From Pseudobacter ginsenosidimutans (GTDB lineage Bacteria; Bacteroidota; Bacteroidia; Chitinophagales; Chitinophagaceae), in assembly GCF_007970185.1 (NCBI RefSeq), contig NZ_CP042431.1:4092001-4156000 (forward strand): a DNA stretch of 64,000 nucleotides, written 5' to 3'. Positions 1 through 9,243 of the stretch are shown here, piece by piece. Position numbers and translations under genes: made by a program. The first letter of the stretch is position 1, and every line of letters starts with the position of its first letter. The notes beneath the pieces are model-generated. The model did not search any database, was not told the DNA's origin, and saw only the letters and a program-made list of their open reading frames with translations.

Positions 1-2454
1 GGTATAAAGCAGGCAGGCAAATGGACAAAGCTGCCGGGCCCGAGCGGGGAATATACTGTTCTGTATTCGCCGTCGAAACCCGATTCCGTTCCCGCTCCTG
101 TTTTGGATGAACAGGGAAAAGAAGTGATGATCCCTGAGCCGCAATACCGTTATATCCTGCCTCCCTGGAAGCAGGCAATCCTCCCTGTAGCCATGAACAA
201 AGCCGGTGAAGCAACACGTTTTTTTCCGGACTTGTTGAAAAAGCAGAAAGGGATATTGCAATTCTCACAGGAGCTCAAAGAAGCAGTTGTTACCGCCACC
301 TGGAAAATGGATCCTCAATTTTCCGGAGATATCGTAGTGGATATGACACTTACCGCCAGAAAGGACGGTTATTTCTCCATTGCTTCTCCTTCACTTGCCA
401 TCGTGGATCCGGAAGAACTGGACTGGGCCATGGTGCCTGGTCATTTTCAGGGGAAGACGATCGAAAAGGATTTCGTGAAAGCCTTTGGATATGGACAGGG
501 CATTCCTGCCCTTCCTGTTGTTACACGCGAACGGACGGCATCTACACTGAGTCCGCTTGTTTCGACAAAAAAAGGAATAACCATGGCCGTTATACCAGAA
601 CCAGGTACCAGTCGTGACCCCTGGGAATACGACCATAGCACGCAAAATACCTGGCAGCTTGGCCTGTCCGTCATGAACAGGGAGGCCCAACTGACGCCGG
701 TTGCCTGGCATCCGGTGCTGGGAGAGAAAGGCTCTTACCTGAAAACGGGAGAAGCTGTCCATTTTTCCTTCCGGTATACTATCAAAGCAGATGACTGGTT
801 TGCTGTATATAAACACGCAGCCAACGATATTTACCGGCTGAGCGATTTTCTAAAACTCAAACAAACCAAACAATCCCTCACCAACCGCATTCTTCGATTA
901 CACCAGTACGTGATAGATGATAGCAGTTCCAAATGGAGAACGGAGCAATATAAAGGATTGACGATCGGCGCGCAGGATTATCGTGGAGGCGTATACGGTG
1001 GTGAAGGCGATGCTATCAAGAATGCCGATTATGGCGCCATGTGGATGCTGGCCCGCATCACCAATGATTCCGTTTTACAGAAAACAAGATTACCGTTCGC
1101 CAGGAATTTTAAGTTGGCGCAACAGGATAAAGATCCCGGTTTCTTTCATGGCGCAGCTGCAGGCCAATACTATCTTCCCGGAAGCAAAAGATTCACCGAA
1201 GAGTGGGGACCTTATGTGGAGCCGATCGGCACCACCTACTATGTGTTGATGGATGCCGGCAATATCCTCCTTTTCCATCCAACGGATACGGCTATTCGTA
1301 ATGAGGTGAGAGCTGCTGCAGACCGGCTTCTTGCCTGGATGGGCGCTGATGGACAATGGCAGCTGGCCTGGGATCATGCAACACAGCAACCCCTGTTCAA
1401 TGACCTGCAGGATCTGCGTCCAACTTTCTACGGCCTGGTGATCGCTTACAAATTACTGGGTGATAAGAAATACCTGCAGGCTGCCATCAAAGGCGCACAA
1501 TGGTATATCAGCAATGCGGTGAACAAAGGACAATTCACCGGAGTATGCGGTGATACGCGCTTCGCTCCTGATTTTGCCACAGGCCAGAGTGCACAGGCAT
1601 TGCTGGACCTGTATGATATCACGAAAGATCCGAAACATCTGCAGGCTGCCATTGCTACGGCGAAACTGTACACCACTTCTGTTTATACTCATCCCATTCC
1701 ATCAACTGCGCCGAAAATGGTAAGAGGCGTCAGCCGCCAGGACTGGGAGATCAGCCAGGCAGGGCTCAGCTTTGAGCATGGCGGAAGTTTTGGCTCTGCA
1801 ACTTTACGCGGACCTATACTGCTGGCCAGTCATGCAGGAATGTTCGTTCGTATGTATTCGCTCACTAAAGATTCTATTTTTCTGACAATGGCGCGTGCCG
1901 CTGCATTGGGCCGCGATGCATTTGTTGATTCTGCCACCAGTGTGGCAAGTTACTATTGGGATGTGATGAACAGGGGAGCGGGACCATATCCGCATCATGC
2001 CTGGTGGCAGATCGGATGGATCACGGACTATCTCTTGTCTGAAGCAAAGCTTCGCAGTAATGGAAAACTGGAATTCCCCCGTGGCTGGATCACTCCCAAA
2101 GTTGGTCCGCATCAAAGCTATGGTTTCAGGCCCGGCAATATTTACGGCGCCAAAGCTGAACTGTTGCTCAGGGATGGAATGCTGCAAAACGCATCTCCAT
2201 ACCTGGATTATTTCGGAGCTATCAGCAGAGAAGAGAAAAAATTATTCCTGCTGCTCCTCAACAATGATGATGAGACTTTGCATCCCACCATCCAGATCGA
2301 TTACAGTAAAATACTTGATAATAAAATCTTACAGCCCAATAAAGTTCAGTTGATCACTACTGATGGCAGGCGCACAGCGCTTTCCGGGACGAATCACTGG
2401 AATCTGAACATACCGGCTTATGGATTGCAGGTGATCGAAATACATTTCGAATAG
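1..2454 (+). CDS. six-hairpin glycosidase-like protein, 5' partial
   Basis: The frame is open from base 1, so the true start and any signal peptide lie outside the window; the TTG at 103 is not a likely start. About 817 residues are visible. The N-terminal part looks beta-rich. The middle and C-terminal part has repeated alpha-hairpin signatures (GDKKYLQAAIKGAQWY, then DPKHLQAAIATAKLY) typical of alpha/alpha toroid glycosidases and lyases. It ends in a short beta domain. The C-terminal half is clearly related to the protein at 4357-7188: the same order of GD-KYLQA hairpin, an RG-F/MA segment, a DYL-V/S-R segment and an IYGAK/MYGAK motif. The next gene starts 18 bases on, so this belongs to a glycan-degrading operon. 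I cannot assign a CAZy family or a catalytic residue. Confidence 0.75.
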   Translation, partial: GIKQAGKWTKLPGPSGEYTVLYSPSKPDSVPAPVLDEQGKEVMIPEPQYRYILPPWKQAILPVAMNKAGEATRFFPDLLKKQKGILQFSQELKEAVVTATWKMDPQFSGDIVVDMTLTARKDGYFSIASPSLAIVDPEELDWAMVPGHFQGKTIEKDFVKAFGYGQGIPALPVVTRERTASTLSPLVSTKKGITMAVIPEPGTSRDPWEYDHSTQNTWQLGLSVMNREAQLTPVAWHPVLGEKGSYLKTGEAVHFSFRYTIKADDWFAVYKHAANDIYRLSDFLKLKQTKQSLTNRILRLHQYVIDDSSSKWRTEQYKGLTIGAQDYRGGVYGGEGDAIKNADYGAMWMLARITNDSVLQKTRLPFARNFKLAQQDKDPGFFHGAAAGQYYLPGSKRFTEEWGPYVEPIGTTYYVLMDAGNILLFHPTDTAIRNEVRAAADRLLAWMGADGQWQLAWDHATQQPLFNDLQDLRPTFYGLVIAYKLLGDKKYLQAAIKGAQWYISNAVNKGQFTGVCGDTRFAPDFATGQSAQALLDLYDITKDPKHLQAAIATAKLYTTSVYTHPIPSTAPKMVRGVSRQDWEISQAGLSFEHGGSFGSATLRGPILLASHAGMFVRMYSLTKDSIFLTMARAAALGRDAFVDSATSVASYYWDVMNRGAGPYPHHAWWQIGWITDYLLSEAKLRSNGKLEFPRGWITPKVGPHQSYGFRPGNIYGAKAELLLRDGMLQNASPYLDYFGAISREEKKLFLLLLNNDDETLHPTIQIDYSKILDNKILQPNKVQLITTDGRRTALSGTNHWNLNIPAYGLQVIEIHFE

Positions 2455-2472
2455 CCTGGAAAAAATGATTGA

Positions 2473-4347
2473 ATGAAAAACCGGATATTCTTTTCGTTGA
2501 TTTTTGTAATGCTGAGCGGGATGCTTTGGGCTTCCGGCCCCGCTCTTGAATTGCCTGGTCCCAACAAACAATTGCAGGTGGTTTTGTATACTGAAAATGG
2601 AAAGCTGCTGTATCGCGTGGCTGCCGGCGCACTGACCCTGATCGAACCGGCAGCACTTGGGCTCAGGGTAGACAACAGAACACTGGGCAGAGAAGTACAG
2701 CAATTGCGTTTGCTCAGGCAAGTAACGATCCGGGAACAGCGTCCATCCCGTCTCAACAGTACAGTGGCATTGAATCACTGTGTGGAGTATACGATTTTGA
2801 TTCAGCAAAAAGATATAACGGATACGATCAGTTTCCGCGTGTTCGACAATGGCTGTGCTTTCCGTTATCAGCCAGCAGGTAACCTGCATGCATTGTTGCA
2901 GGAAGAGCTTACCAGTTTTACATTCCCTGCTACTTCCCGCGTCTGGTATTTTGAACGGAACAATAACTGGAAACTCAAATCTTATGCAGGTCTGTGGATG
3001 AGCACTACGCCTGATCGATTGCCATCAGTTTCTTCACAAGGCCCCATCCAGGGAAAGCCACTGGTGGCAGAGTTCCCCGGAAACAAATACATGGTGATCA
3101 CCGAAGCGGCGCTCTACGGTTATAGCGGGATGCGACTGAAGGCGATCGGCGGAAATGCTGTGCAGGTCAATTTTACGGAAGGAGAGTCAGGCTTTGCTGT
3201 AAATAAAAGATTGCAGACTCCCTGGCGTGTGGTCCTCTTTGCCAGGTCGCTGGATGAGCTGGTGAAAAATAAAATAATCGAAAACCTGAATCCGCTTCCT
3301 GATCAAAATGTTTTTGCCGATCAGTCGTGGATCAAACCCGGTATTTCCGTCTGGAGCTGGATCACACGCAATGAGGAAAACTATATGCAGCCCGCTGAAG
3401 AAATGAAATTCATCGACGCTGCTGCAGAACTGAATTTTCAATTCTCCCTGATAGATGAAGGCTGGGAAACCAAATGGCCTTACAAATGGAAACAACTCAA
3501 AGAGCTCTGCGAATATGCTTCCAAAAAGAAGATCGGCGTCTGGGTTTGGAAACATTCGAAGGATATTCTCGATACCATTCAGCGGAACCAGTTCCTCGAC
3601 AGTATCCGTTCCTGTGGCGCAGTTGGCCTGAAAACCGATTTCATGAACAGTGAAGAAAAAAGCTTTGTCGATTTTGAAATCGGTTTGTTGCGTGCCGCTG
3701 CTCAGAGAAAACTGATGGTGAATTTCCATGGCTGTCAGGCGCCCACGGGTGAAAGCGTTCCCTTTCCCAATGAAATGACACGTGAAGGCATCCGCGGTCT
3801 GGAACTAAATATCATGAATGAGCCCATTCCCGCCTGGCACAATGCAGCATTGCCGTTCACGCGCCTGCTGCTGGGGCACGGGGATTACACGCCTGCATTT
3901 TTCAGCAATAAGGCCAATACCACTTACACGCATCAACTGGCCCTGCTATACCTGTTCAATTCTCCTTTCCAATGCATCGCCGAGAATCCTCTTACGCTGC
4001 TGAACGATCCTAAATACAAACCAATTCTTCCATTGCTGCGATCACTGCCTGTTACCTGGGATGAAACCATCGTACTGAAGCAAAGTGAGATCGGCAGGCT
4101 GGCGGCATTTGCTCGCCGGAAAGGAAATAACTGGTATGTGGCAGTGATCAATGGAACCGGCAGCGCCAGTTCCTTCAAACTGGATCCTTCTTTTATCCGG
4201 ACCAGGAAAACCCTTACTGCAACCGTGATCAGAGATGCCGCTGGTGACGCCGGCTTCATCAAAGAAGAGAAAAAAATGAAAACAGGAAATCATACAAAGC
4301 TTACAATACCCGCCAATGGCGGACTGCTGATACAAATAAAGAACTGA
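2473..4347 (+). CDS. glycoside hydrolase family 97 enzyme (SusB-like)
   Basis: This 624-residue secreted protein begins with a signal peptide (residues 1-20, ending LWAS-G). An N-terminal beta-sandwich (about 25-280) carries GH97 hallmarks such as WYFERNNNW. A TIM barrel (about 290-550) follows, then a C-terminal beta domain ending NGGLLIQIKN. In the barrel, Asp389 of GLKTDFMNS sits where retaining GH97 alpha-galactosidase-type enzymes place the nucleophile, and Glu438 of MTREGIRG fits the acid/base. Inverting SusB-type alpha-glucosidases lack that Asp, so a retaining alpha-glycosidase, perhaps alpha-galactosidase, is the better guess. It sits between two related six-hairpin proteins with gaps of 18 and 9 bases. 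The family call is firm; the substrate is inferred. Confidence 0.9.
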   Translation: MKNRIFFSLIFVMLSGMLWASGPALELPGPNKQLQVVLYTENGKLLYRVAAGALTLIEPAALGLRVDNRTLGREVQQLRLLRQVTIREQRPSRLNSTVALNHCVEYTILIQQKDITDTISFRVFDNGCAFRYQPAGNLHALLQEELTSFTFPATSRVWYFERNNNWKLKSYAGLWMSTTPDRLPSVSSQGPIQGKPLVAEFPGNKYMVITEAALYGYSGMRLKAIGGNAVQVNFTEGESGFAVNKRLQTPWRVVLFARSLDELVKNKIIENLNPLPDQNVFADQSWIKPGISVWSWITRNEENYMQPAEEMKFIDAAAELNFQFSLIDEGWETKWPYKWKQLKELCEYASKKKIGVWVWKHSKDILDTIQRNQFLDSIRSCGAVGLKTDFMNSEEKSFVDFEIGLLRAAAQRKLMVNFHGCQAPTGESVPFPNEMTREGIRGLELNIMNEPIPAWHNAALPFTRLLLGHGDYTPAFFSNKANTTYTHQLALLYLFNSPFQCIAENPLTLLNDPKYKPILPLLRSLPVTWDETIVLKQSEIGRLAAFARRKGNNWYVAVINGTGSASSFKLDPSFIRTRKTLTATVIRDAAGDAGFIKEEKKMKTGNHTKLTIPANGGLLIQIKN

Positions 4348-4356
4348 TCATAGTTT

Positions 4357-7188
4357 ATGAATTACGTACGCAAATATTATTTGCTTTTGCTGTTTGCCTG
4401 TATGCCCTTTGCATGTTTACTGGCACAGGTGGTGATACCTGCAGGATACACAGAAATGATCATCAAAAGTGGAAAACGTTCCTACGGTTTTTCACCTGCT
4501 TTTACTGTTTTGTATAATGCTACAGATCCGGGCATGGCGCTGAAGCCTGCCGGACTGAAAAAAGTAGAATACAATGTGCTCACCTGGAAAGTGACAGACA
4601 GCAGTAAGAATGACTTCAGGCAAAAGAAAATTGGCGCAGCCATGGCAGGCGACGGGTTTGATGACCGTATACTCCGTACGAAGTCTGAATGGAGAACAGC
4701 CAATATTTTCAATGCAGGCGAGAAGATCATTGTAAAAGCTACAAGCGCCCGTAATGGTATTGACACTGTCCATTTCAGTTTTCCACCATCCGATAAATTT
4801 TTCTTAACCGCTTATCTTTTAAAAAAAGGTCCGTACCCATCTTTACATTTTTCCATCAGGCCTTTGCAGGCGGGTTATTACAGTATTGGATATACCGGCG
4901 CACCGTCTTTGTCTGAAGAGCAGGCTAAGGGAATCTGGCAGCCCCTGATCTGGCAGGAAAAGCGCATACCCGATGCTGCTTATTGCACACCTGCTTTTAT
5001 GGCTACGCTGCCGTCCACTTTTGTATATGATGGAACCAATACGGTTGGTGTGCTGGCTACATCAAAAGAAATTCCTTTCCAGCCATTGCCTGCATTGCCC
5101 AATAGCCGGTTTGGCGTGGCGTTGGTTAATGAACAGAAAAAATTGCAACCACAGATCTATGCACCAATACCGGGCGGTTATTTGTCGAAAATGGAAGCAG
5201 GACAGGTTTTCGATTTTTCCTGTTATCTGGTTGTGGTACCGAAACCCATCAATCAAACCTATAGCCAATTGGCAAAAGATGTTTTTGGTTTCAGGGATTA
5301 CCGCAGGAATGATATCGCGTCTTTGAACACCGCGCTGGACAATATTGTGGATTATTCTTTATCGCAATATGCCTGGTTCATAGACAGCCTGAAGGGATGC
5401 GCCTATTCAACTGATGTGCCCGGCGCTGTGAAAAATGTATCGAGCCTCAACCCGCTGGAACTGGCGCTGGTAATGGATGATTCGGTGATGTTCGAGAAAA
5501 GGGCTTACCCGCTGATGGAATTCATGCTGTCCAGGGAGAAGTTCCTTTTTGCCCTGGATAGTACGCAGAAAATACAAAGCCCTTCACGGAAACTTAAAGG
5601 TCCTATCGCGCCGCTCTCTGAATTGCTGGCTTTGTATGAAGTGTTCGGTAAGAAAAATCCTTTCTACCTGGAAATGGCGGAAAAGGAATACAATACAGCG
5701 CGTGTACGGAACCTGGACAATAAGGAGATCGGGAAGAACTGGATCAATGATATGTGGCTCTACAAAGCTACCGGTGATCAAAAATATCTGCAGGCATCCA
5801 TCGAAGGAGCCGATAAATATCTTGCACAAAGGATCGAACAGGCGCAGACCGGTTTCAATGATCCCATGCAGTCCGGTTATTTTTTCTGGCCAACGTTTAC
5901 AGGAAGATGGATCGAATACCTGCAATTGTATGAGCTCACTAACTATGAACGATACCTGAACGCGGCCCGCGAAGGCGCGCGCAACTATACGATGTTTACC
6001 TGGATGGTCCCGGCGGTGCCTGATAGCCTGATTACCGTCAACAAGGGAGGCAAGGCGCCCATGTACTGGTATCTGCGCTCCAAAGGACATCGCCAGATGT
6101 ATTATCCGGAAGAGCAGGCCCCTGCCTGGCGATTGTCTGAAACGGGCCTCACACCTGAGTCTTCCGGTACAGCCACCGGCCACCGCGGCATCTTCATGGC
6201 TAACTACGCACCCTGGATGCTGCGCCTGGGATATTATACCCGGGACAGTTTCCTTATCCAGGTGGCCAAAGCGGCTATTGTTGGCCGTTACAGGAATTTT
6301 CCAGGCTACCATATCAATACCGAAAGGACCACTGCCTATGAGAAATTCGATTTTCCCATGCATGAGCATAAGGATCAAAGTGTGAACTCATTTCATTACA
6401 ATCATATTCTGCCCATGGCCAGTATGTTGCTGGATTACCTGGTAACTGATGTGTTTGTGCGAAGCAACGCACAGATCGATTTTCCGGCTGATTATATGGA
6501 AGGATATGCTTACCTGCAGAATAAAATGTATGGTGCGAAAAAAGGGAAATTCTATACAGAAAAAGATGTGCAGCTCTGGATGCCTTCAGGTTTATTGAAT
6601 ATTTCCAATACAGAGCTGAATTATGTCTCCGCCAGAAAAAGGAACAAATTATTCCTGGCATTCACCAACCAGTCGGCAATTGCTGTTACGGCCAGAGTGA
6701 CCATCGATCCCAGCCGTGTTCAATTGAACAGCAAAGCCCGGCTCATTTCATTTACAGGAAATCAGAACATCCCGGTCATCGATAGCAGTTTTACCATAAC
6801 GGTTCCTGCCAATGGCCTTGCGGCTGTGGCTATCGATGGTGTATCGGTCCGTTCGTCTTTTCAAAATAAGATCCTTGATACCGGTAGTTCTGTTATCACT
6901 GTCGACTATGCGAAAATAAAGGCAGGGAAGGCAGAAGCCATGCTGTTGCAACTGGGGAAATATGATCGTCGCCTTTATGTATACCTGCAGGATGACGATA
7001 ATAAATTCCGCAGCGCATCGCTGGTATATACCAACGCAAATGGCCATCAGCAGACCATCACAGATATGGCTTATCCATTTGAATTTACCGTACCTGTGGG
7101 AGAAGCGAAACCTGTTTCGTTCTTTCTCTCCCTCATTCAAACCGATGGCCGGGAACAGAAAAGTGAATCAGTCACTCTCGGACAATAA
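4357..7188 (+). CDS. secreted six-hairpin glycosidase-like protein
   Basis: This 943-residue protein starts with a signal peptide (MNYVRKYYLLLLFACMPFACLLAQ, cleavage after about residue 24). Residues up to about 320 look beta-rich. An alpha-hairpin repeat region follows (about 320-720, with GDQKYLQASIEGADKYL and NYERYLNAAREGARNY), then a beta domain of sandwich type to the end. It is a paralogue of the protein ending at 2454, with the shared segments in the same order, and the two flank a GH97 gene. A fold of the six-hairpin glycosidase or polysaccharide lyase kind is likely, but I do not recognise a named CAZy family and cannot point to catalytic residues. Gaps to its neighbours are 9 and 11 bases, consistent with one mRNA. 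Confidence 0.75.
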   Translation: MNYVRKYYLLLLFACMPFACLLAQVVIPAGYTEMIIKSGKRSYGFSPAFTVLYNATDPGMALKPAGLKKVEYNVLTWKVTDSSKNDFRQKKIGAAMAGDGFDDRILRTKSEWRTANIFNAGEKIIVKATSARNGIDTVHFSFPPSDKFFLTAYLLKKGPYPSLHFSIRPLQAGYYSIGYTGAPSLSEEQAKGIWQPLIWQEKRIPDAAYCTPAFMATLPSTFVYDGTNTVGVLATSKEIPFQPLPALPNSRFGVALVNEQKKLQPQIYAPIPGGYLSKMEAGQVFDFSCYLVVVPKPINQTYSQLAKDVFGFRDYRRNDIASLNTALDNIVDYSLSQYAWFIDSLKGCAYSTDVPGAVKNVSSLNPLELALVMDDSVMFEKRAYPLMEFMLSREKFLFALDSTQKIQSPSRKLKGPIAPLSELLALYEVFGKKNPFYLEMAEKEYNTARVRNLDNKEIGKNWINDMWLYKATGDQKYLQASIEGADKYLAQRIEQAQTGFNDPMQSGYFFWPTFTGRWIEYLQLYELTNYERYLNAAREGARNYTMFTWMVPAVPDSLITVNKGGKAPMYWYLRSKGHRQMYYPEEQAPAWRLSETGLTPESSGTATGHRGIFMANYAPWMLRLGYYTRDSFLIQVAKAAIVGRYRNFPGYHINTERTTAYEKFDFPMHEHKDQSVNSFHYNHILPMASMLLDYLVTDVFVRSNAQIDFPADYMEGYAYLQNKMYGAKKGKFYTEKDVQLWMPSGLLNISNTELNYVSARKRNKLFLAFTNQSAIAVTARVTIDPSRVQLNSKARLISFTGNQNIPVIDSSFTITVPANGLAAVAIDGVSVRSSFQNKILDTGSSVITVDYAKIKAGKAEAMLLQLGKYDRRLYVYLQDDDNKFRSASLVYTNANGHQQTITDMAYPFEFTVPVGEAKPVSFFLSLIQTDGREQKSESVTLGQ

Positions 7189-7199
7189 GATCCTCCTGT

Positions 7200-9215
7200 A
7201 TGCGCAACCTATTCATTCCATATTTGCTATTCCTGTTTTTTTCGTCATCGATGATGGCGCAGCAGGTCCGCAATGCCGCATCCATTTCATTGGATGGGGA
7301 ATGGCTCTTTGCATTGGACCCCGTGAAAACAGGAGAAAGAAGCCATTGGTTTGATACCGGTTTCGTAACAACAGGATTTGATAAAGTAACGGTGCCGCAT
7401 TGTTTTTCGGTAGACGAACGTTATGCGATGTTCACCGGCACAGCCTGGTATTTCAGGAAATTCGCCGGGCCTGTACTGCCTGCGGGTTACAGGGTCTTTC
7501 TTCGTTTCGATGCGGTATTCTACAAAACATCTGTTTGGCTGAATGGCAAGCTGGCAGGTAATCACGAGGGAGGCTATACGCCTTTTGAAATGGAGGTGAC
7601 CAGTTTGTTGCAGGCGAAAAATGTACTGACATTATCGGTGAACAATGAATGGGATACCACTACCATCCCCGGCGCCAAGACCACCAATACATTTACCAGA
7701 ACTGATCATTCGCAGTTGTATGCCTGGATGAACTATGGCGGCATCACCAGGCCTGTGCAATTGGTCATTCGTCCTGATGTATTCATTCAAAACCTGCAGG
7801 TGATAACAAATGCCGGGCAGGCAAAAGGAAATGCAAGGATCCGCATCAAAACTTTTGTCAGCAATCTTTCACAGCAACCGGTCTCCATGCCTGTTACTGC
7901 CAGCGTTGATTTTGAAGGGAAGCCTTGTAATATCCGTTTCAAGCCGGTAGTTGTTACCCTGAAAGAAAATGCGGAGGGAACTGTTGTGCTGGAAGGAGAA
8001 TTGCCCGCAACCCTTGTGAAATACTGGCAGCCCGATGAGCCGCATCTGTACAAAGCAAAAGTGATGGCAGGCAGGGATACATTTTCCACTTCATTCGGGA
8101 TCCGCACTATAAAAGTAGAAGGTGTAAAACTCTTAGTGAATGGTGAGGCCATTCGCAGAGGTGGCTGCAACAGGCCGCTAGATTATCCCGGTTTTGGTTC
8201 TCTCGATCCACAGGAAATACTGGAAAAAGATATGCAGCTGATCAAGGAGGGCAATATGGAATTTTCCCGTATCAGTCATTATCCTGTTTCGGAAGCGATG
8301 CTCCATTGGGCCGATCAGCATGGTTTGTTCATCATTGCAGAAGCAGGCAACTGGCAGATGACGCCACAACAGATGGCTGATCCGCTCATGCGTGAAAAAT
8401 ATAAATCGCAACTCCGCGAAATGATGGAGCGCGACTGGAACCACCCCTGCATCATTGCTTACAGTCTTGGTAACGAGTTCCAGTCTCAAACACCGGAAGG
8501 GCAGGCCTGGGTGAAGGATATGCGTGATTATGTGAGATCCATCGATTCAACACGACTGATCACCTTTGCCAGTTTCAATGTTTGGAGGGATTATGTGAAG
8601 CAGCCGGAAGATGAAGCTTCCCGGTATGTAGATTTTATCAGCGCAAATATTTATGGGAATCACCAGAAGATTTTGCAGCGTATCCATGAGCTCTATCCTG
8701 ATAAGCCTGTTTACATCAGCGAATTCGGGATCCGCGCCACGAAAAATAAAACTGAGGACGAGCGCATCGCATATTTCAAAAAAGCATTGCAGGAGATCAG
8801 GCAATTCGATTTTGTGAGTGGCGCCTCTGTTTGGAGTTTCAATGATTACCAGAGCCGTTATCCCGGCACTGATGCAGATGGATATCGAGCCTGGGGCCTC
8901 GTTACGCCGGAGCGGCAATTACGCGGTACTTATCAAATCATGCAGGAGGAATTCGCTCCGGTGGTTCTGCAGGCTGTGCAATGGAAGGATGACCAAATGA
9001 TCATCGATGTGCAGTCGCGCGCAGACTTTCCATCCTGCACACTTCGTAATTACCGCTTGCAATACGGCACAACAGTGATCGAACTAAAGACGCTGAAGCC
9101 CGGCGAACGTCAGCAGCTGACTTTACCGGTTTCCGCAAAAGATAAAAATGGATTATCGATTTCCATTATCAAGCCTGGTGGCTTTGTGGTGATCAATAAA
9201 ATTTTCAAACCGTAA
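7200..9215 (+). CDS. glycoside hydrolase family 2 (beta-galactosidase/glucuronidase type)
   Basis: This 671-residue secreted protein has a signal peptide (MRNLFIPYLLFLFFSSSMMA-QQ). Three GH2 domains follow in order: a sugar-binding jelly roll (about 30-200, with LDGEWLFALDPV and VWLNGKLAGNHEGGYTPFE), an immunoglobulin-like domain (about 205-310) and a TIM barrel (from about 315). Glu426 in HPCIIAYSLGNEF is the expected acid/base and Glu508 in PVYISEFGI the expected nucleophile. It is short for GH2, lacking the extra C-terminal domains of LacZ, and resembles the compact enzymes common in Bacteroidota glycan loci. It is the fourth gene of the operon. Beta-galactosidase, beta-glucuronidase and beta-mannosidase activities all occur in this family, so specificity is open. 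Confidence 0.9.
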   Translation: MRNLFIPYLLFLFFSSSMMAQQVRNAASISLDGEWLFALDPVKTGERSHWFDTGFVTTGFDKVTVPHCFSVDERYAMFTGTAWYFRKFAGPVLPAGYRVFLRFDAVFYKTSVWLNGKLAGNHEGGYTPFEMEVTSLLQAKNVLTLSVNNEWDTTTIPGAKTTNTFTRTDHSQLYAWMNYGGITRPVQLVIRPDVFIQNLQVITNAGQAKGNARIRIKTFVSNLSQQPVSMPVTASVDFEGKPCNIRFKPVVVTLKENAEGTVVLEGELPATLVKYWQPDEPHLYKAKVMAGRDTFSTSFGIRTIKVEGVKLLVNGEAIRRGGCNRPLDYPGFGSLDPQEILEKDMQLIKEGNMEFSRISHYPVSEAMLHWADQHGLFIIAEAGNWQMTPQQMADPLMREKYKSQLREMMERDWNHPCIIAYSLGNEFQSQTPEGQAWVKDMRDYVRSIDSTRLITFASFNVWRDYVKQPEDEASRYVDFISANIYGNHQKILQRIHELYPDKPVYISEFGIRATKNKTEDERIAYFKKALQEIRQFDFVSGASVWSFNDYQSRYPGTDADGYRAWGLVTPERQLRGTYQIMQEEFAPVVLQAVQWKDDQMIIDVQSRADFPSCTLRNYRLQYGTTVIELKTLKPGERQQLTLPVSAKDKNGLSISIIKPGGFVVINKIFKP

Positions 9216-9243
9216 CCTTATTCAATATTCTTAATTGTTCAGG

